Positions 57,455 to 64,000 of a stretch of DNA of 64,000 nucleotides are shown piece by piece. The notes below the pieces were generated by a model that saw nothing but the letters and a program-made list of their open reading frames with translations, made no database searches and was not told where the DNA came from. The stretch covers positions 5,798,312-5,862,311 of the forward strand of contig NC_092675.1 in the NCBI RefSeq assembly GCF_964355755.1, given 5' to 3'. Both the position numbers and the translations under genes were made by a program. Numbering within the stretch: position 1 is the first letter of the stretch; every line of letters starts with the position of its first letter. The DNA comes from Antedon mediterranea (taxonomy: Eukaryota; Echinodermata; Crinoidea; Comatulida; Antedonidae).

Positions 57455-58517
57455 ACTGAACGAATGGAAATGCGTCCCAGTGTAAAAATACGACCAACTT
57501 ATGTGATTCAGTACAATAACTAAACAGACTGTAGACCTACGTACTCTTGTGGTTTGATAAACTCTTGTTTCTCTTAATTCCATTATTTTCATTACTAGTT
57601 TCAATTTGTTTTAAATTTGTATACACCAATAAAATCCGCTATTTATTTGGAATAGAAACATTGTCTTTCCATTCATCAATCGATCAAACGCTTTGATCTA
57701 AATGCCTGATATAAATATTTATATTTAATTTACGATTTTACACATTTCATTACGCTAATTGATACTTTTAATTTCTCATTATATTTAGATTCGACTTCTT
57801 TTTTTCACATTAATACAAAAAGATGGCAGATATTAGCTGTTAGAATTGTCAGTATTACTATTATTTCATTTAAAAACAACTTCATACAAAATGATCGATA
57901 GGAAACTAAACGTAAAGAATTATCAATGAAAACGTTAAAAACACAAATGCCATTTTTAGGTACGCATTACAAAACGTCAGAAAATATGAACATGGGAACA
58001 TTACCAATACATGGAAAATTAAGATGTATGTAAAATAAACTACAGTAAACATTAAAATTTCAATTAATTGGTTTTATTACAGTCGAGGATTTCAATTTCA
58101 CATTTAACCTTGTTTTGATTATTGGATCATTTTACCCCATAAATAAATTATTCTTTGTTTTAATGGATTATTATATTTCTGACTTTCTCAATCTCTTTCC
58201 ATTCAAGTTGTTTGTTTTATTTTTTTTTCCTGTAAATAATTGCCTTAGCTTGAAATCTATCGCACTTTTATTCCAAAGATATACCAGATGTTTTTCTTTT
58301 AAGCAAAAATAAAATTGAGTTGATATTTAAGTAAAAGCAATTATTTAAATAAGCAACTACAGTTTAAAAAAAATAATAAACTTTAAATGACTAAAACGCA
58401 TTAAAACAATAATATTTGCACTTAAACTACTACCTTCATACTAGTCACGTCAATGTAACGTTATTACACACTTTTCTATTACGCGGTTGATACATTTAAA
58501 CACAAATTATGAATACT
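57455..58517. repeat. Duplicated spacer between F2c and F2d
   Basis: Colinear with 46701-47788. No gene recognised. Short open stretches near 58,115-58,312 are AT-rich and have no counterpart preserved as a frame in the other copy. Confidence 0.55.
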
Positions 58518-59411
58518 TTACGGACTTGTAATTTGGTCAAAATATCTCAGACACTGCAAGCTGGTAATTATGATAAGATAAAGAAACATGATTGACTGAA
58601 CTGATAGGAGAAGTATTGTAATAATAGAATTCACAAAGGTTTTAGATGTCTGCGGAGGCTGGGATTCATCAAACGTGAGAGTTTTCTCAGAAGCGTAAGG
58701 AACTTTAGTGCTGGTTTCTTCGAATTCCTCTATCTGCGTCTTCGTCGTTGATTTCAAAATATCTCCAACGTTCACTGTAGGCCTACACGTTATATTTTCT
58801 CCTTGCATTTCACAAGAAACACGTCTGATAAACGTGTTGGATAAATTAGCTTGCATTGCCTCGCAAAAAATTGCATCATTTGTTGAATTCCATCGAAATT
58901 GTATTTCTGTTGCGTTAATGTTGACCACAATACGACGTTTTAAAACAATGGTAGATGTACACAAATGTGGTACGTTATCCGTTGTCATTGTGCATGTGTA
59001 ATCAGTTCCCTCATCTCTATCCATTGCTATGAAAATAGCACTACTAATAACCTTGTTCTTATTTGTAGTATTACTAAAAACTGTGTGTTTAGGAAATTGT
59101 TCCGCATCCCAGTACAGTTTTAAAGATGGATATTGGTATGTTTCACAATTTAATGTGACATTGTCACCGACTAAGTACTCTGGTTTTGAAAGGCTACATT
59201 CCGGTTCTGAAGGAATTGGCAGCACTACTAGTTGCATCTTACCGGAATCAACAAGTAATCCATTGCCTTCATATATACATTCGTACACGCCACTGTCTGT
59301 TTCAATTAGGTGTGAAAGAACAATTTCTAGCCTCAATGTACTTCTTAACATTGACACTACAGATCTGTTAGTGTTAATTTCTACATAGATACATGTAAAG
59401 AGAAAGTGCAC
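58518..59411 (-). pseudogene. F2d: 5'-truncated Ig receptor copy
   Basis: Sister of F2b in the second segmental block, with the same left breakpoint at YVEINTNRS and no signal peptide or in-frame start ATG. Unlike F2b it keeps the C-terminal RYFDQITSP. Ig2 is intact and the 34-residue Ig3 segment is missing. The frame has stayed open from the breakpoint to the stop. This may mean recent duplication, or use as an exon of a transcript whose first exon was not found. Confidence 0.75.
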
Positions 59412-61020
59412 ATAGTTTCTTCTTTAAACACAGCTACCGCAAGCCGGCATTAGCATTTGGATCATTTGGGATATTTGATCGCAGCCTAAATTTTTAAAAT
59501 GCACATTCAAAATCATTAGCTCAATATTATCTAACCAAATGCATCAGTAGTTAGGAATAATTAATTACAGTATATGGCCTGATACGAACACACCATTAGC
59601 AACACGGACATAATAAATTATAAAATAATAAAATAAATACACACTAAGGGATTGCAGTAAACCGTTTCAAAGTTTCTCCATGCAAGTATATGTTACACCA
59701 CTGCACCTGATAAATTAGCTCCGTTATATAAAAAACAAGGCCATATATATATGGTCGCGTGCTCAAGTTAGTGTTTACCGACTAACCGACCGACCGACCG
59801 AACAACCAACCGACCGAAATAGTGAGCTGTAGAGTCGCGCTGCACGCGACTAAAAACAAAAAAAGAAACAAAAAAAAGAAACTAGCTGTATCGGTGATTA
59901 GACCTATTGTTTTCATAATGTTCATTTTATTGACGCTATTTGTTAAATTAGCAGAAATGTAGTCTTATTGAAACCATTTTATATCAGTCAATTTCTTCAT
60001 AATTAGGACGGTTTGTTGTCATGAACCCTATGTTTTAAAGAATTGTTTGGTTTTGTCGATGTACAGTATTGTTGGTGGTGATTACAATGATAGCTGATAG
60101 CTTTGATGAGGATGATGACGACAACGACGGTGGTGAAGAATGGGATTATGCATTATGCCGACGATAAAAATGGCAATGACGATATAGGCCCAACTCATGA
60201 TGCAGAATACAATTACAACTTATTGATGCTCTAATTTTAAGGATATGTCGTGTCATAGACACATTAATATTGAACTAGTGACACTGAATGTTGTGTACGA
60301 ACACACTTGTCAAACAAAGGCAAAGTTCACAAACAGATAAATTTCATAATGCTATTCGGCTTATCCATTATAAAGTATCCTTAATCTTTTTAAAAACTGT
60401 ACCTTGTCCTTTGACAAAAAAAGTAAACATTTTCCTATTATGATTTCTGTAACATGTTTGATAAGATAAATATAACATGTTTGTTATCAGCGTTGACACT
60501 TTTTTAAATGACATGCATAAATGAAGTTATTAGGTGCCTCGGATCACATAAAACGGTTTTATTGAGAATATCGAAGAAAGAAGTAATAATGTACAATAAT
60601 GTCTTGTCTTGTTTTGTTTTCATTTTATATTTAGTATCTATTATCAATAAAGAGGAATTGATTATCAATAAAGAGGAATTTACTAACAATACATCGAATG
60701 AAATATATCTTTGTTACTGTTCTGTGTATTTTCTCTATAGACATGTTGTACAGTATTATTATTTTAAAATGAGCGAAATGCGTTTAAGTCACCCACACAA
60801 TATTGAGGAGTAGTACCTTTAAATTACAAGCAGTCATAAAATACCCAATTAAATAAATTCTAAAAATACACAAAAAAGAAACAATTCTTTTGGCAAGCCT
60901 TTTATTTCGTGGATACACACATATAAATAAAAATGTTTGGCCACAAGTATAACATCGGATTATGGATGTAAAGTAACCTTAATATCCACATCCAATGAAC
61001 AGCATACAGTATTGTACATA
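59412..61020. repeat. Duplicated spacer upstream of F2d (copy of 48656-50290)
   Basis: Colinear with the first copy, including the CGCGACT hairpin repeat at about 59,745-59,885, up to CAGTATTGTACATA near 61,020, where homology stops at another copy of the GACCGACC repeat. Small frames on both strands near 60,500-60,800 are not conserved as proteins. Confidence 0.6.
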
Positions 61021-62440
61021 AGTTAGTGTTTACCGACCGACCAACCGACCAACCGACCGACATAGTGAGCTGTAGAGTCCCGTTGCACGCGACTAAAAAT
61101 ATACTACATTTCTACAGAAACTACGTAGGCTGATATTATACAAAATTATGACAAACAACAAATATGACAACAAATACTAATAAAAATAATTTACAAAATA
61201 AAAAGGCAAAATACACGAAGAAAAATGGTTTAGATATTATATTATTTACAATAAAAATTACCAGAAATTAAAATAAAATTGTAATGTAAATATATATAAA
61301 TGTAAATTATATTTGATTTATTATAAACAAACATTATAACATAATAAGATAAGAGTTGAAATACTGATATGAAATACCTGTAGATGTGAAAGTTCAGAGA
61401 ATTGAAGAGGGCGCCACATGGTTGTTATCAAAATATATTGGAAAATCATTTTAGTACTTACCAATTTTATTACTTTTAATAATGAAGTTATCAGTCCTTG
61501 TTTACGATTGTTAACAAACTAATGTCTATAGATAGAATTTACAATATAATGTATAATGGATCTTTTACATTTGCAATAGATATTAACATGGGCCTAAATT
61601 ATGTAATTGATCTACATCATGGCACTCTCCTTTACTGAGTAAGCTGTTATTGGTCTCTACAACTACTGTATAACATCTCTATTTAAATCTCAAATACATT
61701 TTAAAAACAGAAAAGTTTCTGTTTTTATGTATTGTTTTAAAGAAGGAGGTTTTGTAGTGATTATTGTGATCGCTGATTATTACTTATTAGCCTGAACACT
61801 GAACAACTGATACTGCTCAATTGACACATTTAACGGTTAAAGTTTATGCACAACACAATAATAGACATAACAATGGGTTGTTTGATTCTTGTGACGCTAA
61901 ACGTTGTGTACAAACAAAGTCATTTCAACAAAAACGTTTACAGACTGTGATAAACACCGATAAACGATCATAATCACAATGAATAGAAATATCCTTAATC
62001 ATAATGTTTATGGCTGTACGAAAACAAATAGGATTCAAACTAATAATGACTCGGGTAAAAAGATTTTAGAAGGACGTTCTCCTTGCACGTTTTCTGCTTG
62101 ACATTCGTAAAACTAAACCTACTCTGTTTCACAGTGTCTTAGATGATTAATAACATTTTTAATAGTGTTTATTGTTTCCCCATTTTATATAGATGGTTTT
62201 ATACCTAAGGTACACAAGCAAAAGGCGAAGGTTAAGAAACATTCCTGCTGCTGCAGCTCTACCCAGAAAGAGAATTATCACATTCGAGCAGGGAGTTTTC
62301 AGCGGAAAATTAAACCGGAAGAATAAACAAAACTAAAAAAGAAAATAAATCGAATACTATATGGTCCTATTGCGGAAAACTTGTGAAAAATAAGTAGATT
62401 CTAATAATTTAAGCAGTCCGCATTGCGCTTGGATTGATAT
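61021..62440. other. Unique AT-rich spacer
   Basis: Begins with a further copy of the ACCGACC/CGCGACT repeat (61,020-61,100). No gene with a recognisable domain. A basic 47-codon frame starting at 62193 directly after TTTTATATAG is noted separately as a possible exon. Confidence 0.45.
62193..62336 (+). other. Possible short exon or small frame of 47 codons, unrecognised
   Basis: The frame MVLYLRYTSKRRRLR... to KLNRKNKQN-stop starts immediately after the acceptor-like CCATTTTATATAG and is less AT-biased than its surroundings. It is strongly basic and has no recognised domain. It might be a receptor tail exon, or chance. Confidence 0.15.
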
Positions 62441-63100
62441 TTTTGTTTTTAGTCGCGTGGACGCGACTCAATAGTTCACTATGTCGGTCGGTCGGTCTGT
62501 CGGTCTGTCTGTCGCTCCGGTATCACTATGCGTTTTATCGCTTTTCTGTACTTTTTGAACTGTTTTGATGTACAGAAAAGTTTTAAAGTTTGTAAATTTT
62601 TTTCTGAGAGCACGTGACTTATGGCTGTTGGCCTTGTTCTTCTGTGAATCACCCACTTTCGATCGAGTGTGAAGGTAAAAAACAAATGGAAGAATCGTAC
62701 GTATAGCTTTTCAGCAAAAATATCGGGTTTTCCCCAATTTGTATTAACAGATTGTGGCAAAAACAGAAAAACAATTAATTAATGTAGCATGTAATTCTTA
62801 AGTACTTGGGATTTTTTAAATTTAAAACTCACAGCGGATGTGTGTAATTATTTTTATGATTTTTTTAATAACTGTGTAATAACTTTACGTTCTGTTTTCA
62901 TATAAAAAACTTCATTATACTACGAAGAAATAAGTATACTGTATCAATTGTTGTTATTTTAGTCTACAGCTCACTATGTCGGTCGGTTGGTCGGATGGTT
63001 GGTCGGTCGTTTTTTTCGGTCGGCCGGTCGGTAAACACTAACTTAACTTTGAGCACGCAACTGCAGCCATGTATATGGCCTTGTTCTAACCAAATTATCT
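62441..63100 (-). repeat. Two inverted copies of the ACCGACC/CGCGACT repeat
   Basis: Copies at about 62,452-62,515 (hairpin arms AGTCGCG and CGCGACT, then CACTATGTCGGTCGGTCGG) and 62,960-63,090 (CAGCTCACTATGTCGGTCGG through GTAAACACTAACTTAACTTT to CATGTATATGGCC). Both are reversed relative to the copies at 49 and 59.8 kb. They bracket a stretch without a recognised gene. Confidence 0.6.
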
Positions 63101-63500
63101 TTTCCATTTTGTTTGATACTGCTTAGGCAGAGAGAAATAGATTTTATAGAAATGTTTTGCTATTTTGCTGCACTTCGTTTTCATAATATTTTTTATCAAT
63201 ATCAGTTTCTTTCAAGTAATATAATATTTATGTTAGTATATCTACTGAATCCATTATTTAATCCTTGTTTTGCTCAATTTGTAACTGTAATTAATTTTTA
63301 TTTTACAGTAATTTATTTTAATCTCGTTAAGTTTAAATGGTTCCATACAATTAATGCTATTATTCACAAATCATTGATTGCTATGAAAGTTCGGTATATC
63401 GTTAATCTGTTTAAACATGGAAGAGTGGAAATTTCACTCTTCCTTGGTTTAAAATGTTATATTTGTTATACTAGAAAACAAATTGGATTTTTGTTGTTTC

Positions 63501-64000
63501 TTAGTCCTCAATACTAGTCGTATAATAGACAGATTCGGATTTAGTAATGTTATCAAAATATCTCAGGCACTGTAAGCTGGTAATTATTATAAGGTATAGA
63601 AACATGATAGACTGAACTGATAAGAGAAGTATTATAATAATAGGATTCTCGAAAGTTTTAAATGTCTCAAGAGGCTGAGATTCAACAGAAGTGAGAGTTT
63701 TTTTAGAAGTGTAAAGAGTTTCATCCGCCATTATATCAGTGCGTATTCTGTGAACTTCTGTGCTAGCTTCGTACTCTATGAATTTCTCTATTTGAATCGT
63801 CATCGTCGTTGATTTCAAAACATCACCGTCGTCAACTGTACATGTTATGTTCTCTCCTTGCATTTCACTAGAAACACGTCTGATGAACAACTTGTTAGAT
63901 AAATTTGCCTGTTCTATTGCCTCATTAAAAATTGCATCATTCGTTGAATTCCATCGAAATTGAATTTCTTCTTTGTGTATCTCTTTAAGATCATTCAATG
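63501..64000 (-). CDS. F2e: 3' part of a further F2 Ig receptor (runs off the window)
   Basis: The frame is open to the window edge and encodes the end of Ig3 (KEEIQFRWNSTNDAIF; SSEMQGENITCT), a longer stalk than the other copies, the family membrane segment (ILLLSVQSIMFLYLIIITSL) and a longer tail, NITKSESVYYTTSIED. The KEIHKEEIQFRW junction matches F2c (KQINKEEIQFRW), so this copy probably keeps the full Ig3. It is more diverged than the others, hence an older paralogue. The tail has two adjacent tyrosines but no ITIM or ITAM match. Confidence 0.8.
   Translation of the reverse strand, partial: LNDLKEIHKEEIQFRWNSTNDAIFNEAIEQANLSNKLFIRRVSSEMQGENITCTVDDGDVLKSTTMTIQIEKFIEYEASTEVHRIRTDIMADETLYTSKKTLTSVESQPLETFKTFENPIIIILLLSVQSIMFLYLIIITSLQCLRYFDNITKSESVYYTTSIED

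Noticed and set aside
45827-59388. Plus-strand frames of 60-226 codons opposite the F2 genes
   Set aside because: Antisense shadows. Ig, signal-peptide and membrane motifs are all on the minus strand.
62468-62760. Minus-strand frames ending in (D)RPTDRPTD or RQTDRQTD repeats
   Set aside because: Produced by the GGTCGGTC simple repeat of an interspersed element.
63113-63517. A 134-codon plus-strand frame with many hydrophobic residues
   Set aside because: Composition is what AT-rich random sequence gives (Phe, Ile, Leu, Tyr, Asn). It overlaps the end of F2e and has no recognisable family.

Overview
The window looks like animal nuclear DNA, AT-rich and repeat-laden, with polyadenylation signals, splice-acceptor-like sites, immunoglobulin-superfamily receptors and a very large Helitron-type transposon gene. 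Scattered AGGCCTA-type words and the transposon type suggest a marine invertebrate, possibly an echinoderm or another invertebrate deuterostome. That placement is an inference and the species cannot be read from the sequence.

Layout. (1) Bases 1 to about 16,100 hold a same-orientation array of about 1.2-kb non-coding rolling-circle (Helitron/Helentron-type) elements. Each ends in a hairpin, a short spacer and CTAG followed by T. Most begin with a second, longer hairpin. Three terminal classes are visible, and within each class the 5' arm and the 3' subterminal arm are complementary. (2) Bases 16,100 to 31,540 hold one autonomous Helentron-like element or its core: a 9.3-kb uninterrupted gene on the minus strand. 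It encodes a 3,090-residue protein with a PHD finger, two predicted cysteine-protease (deubiquitinase-like) domains, a basic 18-residue repeat, DUF6570, a HUH Rep nuclease, a PIF1-like helicase and an APE-type endonuclease. Tandem repeats flank it: about 390 bp x 3 downstream and about 345 bp x 4 upstream. Each upstream unit carries a splice-acceptor/micro-exon/splice-donor-like cassette. (3) Bases 31,545 to 42,186 resume the non-autonomous element array, including one clean nested insertion and longer class C members. (4) Bases 42,187 to 64,000 are a tandemly duplicated cluster of two families of single-coding-exon Ig receptors. Family F1 (plus strand: F1a, F1b, F1c) has two Ig domains. Family F2 (minus strand: F2a to F2e) has three Ig-like domains in its full form. 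An approximately 8-kb block (42.2-50.3 kb) is repeated at 53.0-61.0 kb with an offset near 10.76 kb.

How the parts relate. F1c and F2c are the only complete receptor genes. F1a, F1b, F2a, F2b and F2d are broken by frameshifts, a stop codon or 5' truncation, and small relics of both families lie between them. F2e runs off the window. The F1 ectodomains are alike but the membrane segments and tails differ: very short in F1a, acidic in F1b, long with a C-terminal ITIM-like motif in F1c. This resembles a birth-and-death, paired-receptor type of immune or recognition cluster, which is an inference. The Helentron-like gene is a candidate source of transposase for the non-autonomous arrays. Its own ends were not found, so that link is unproven.
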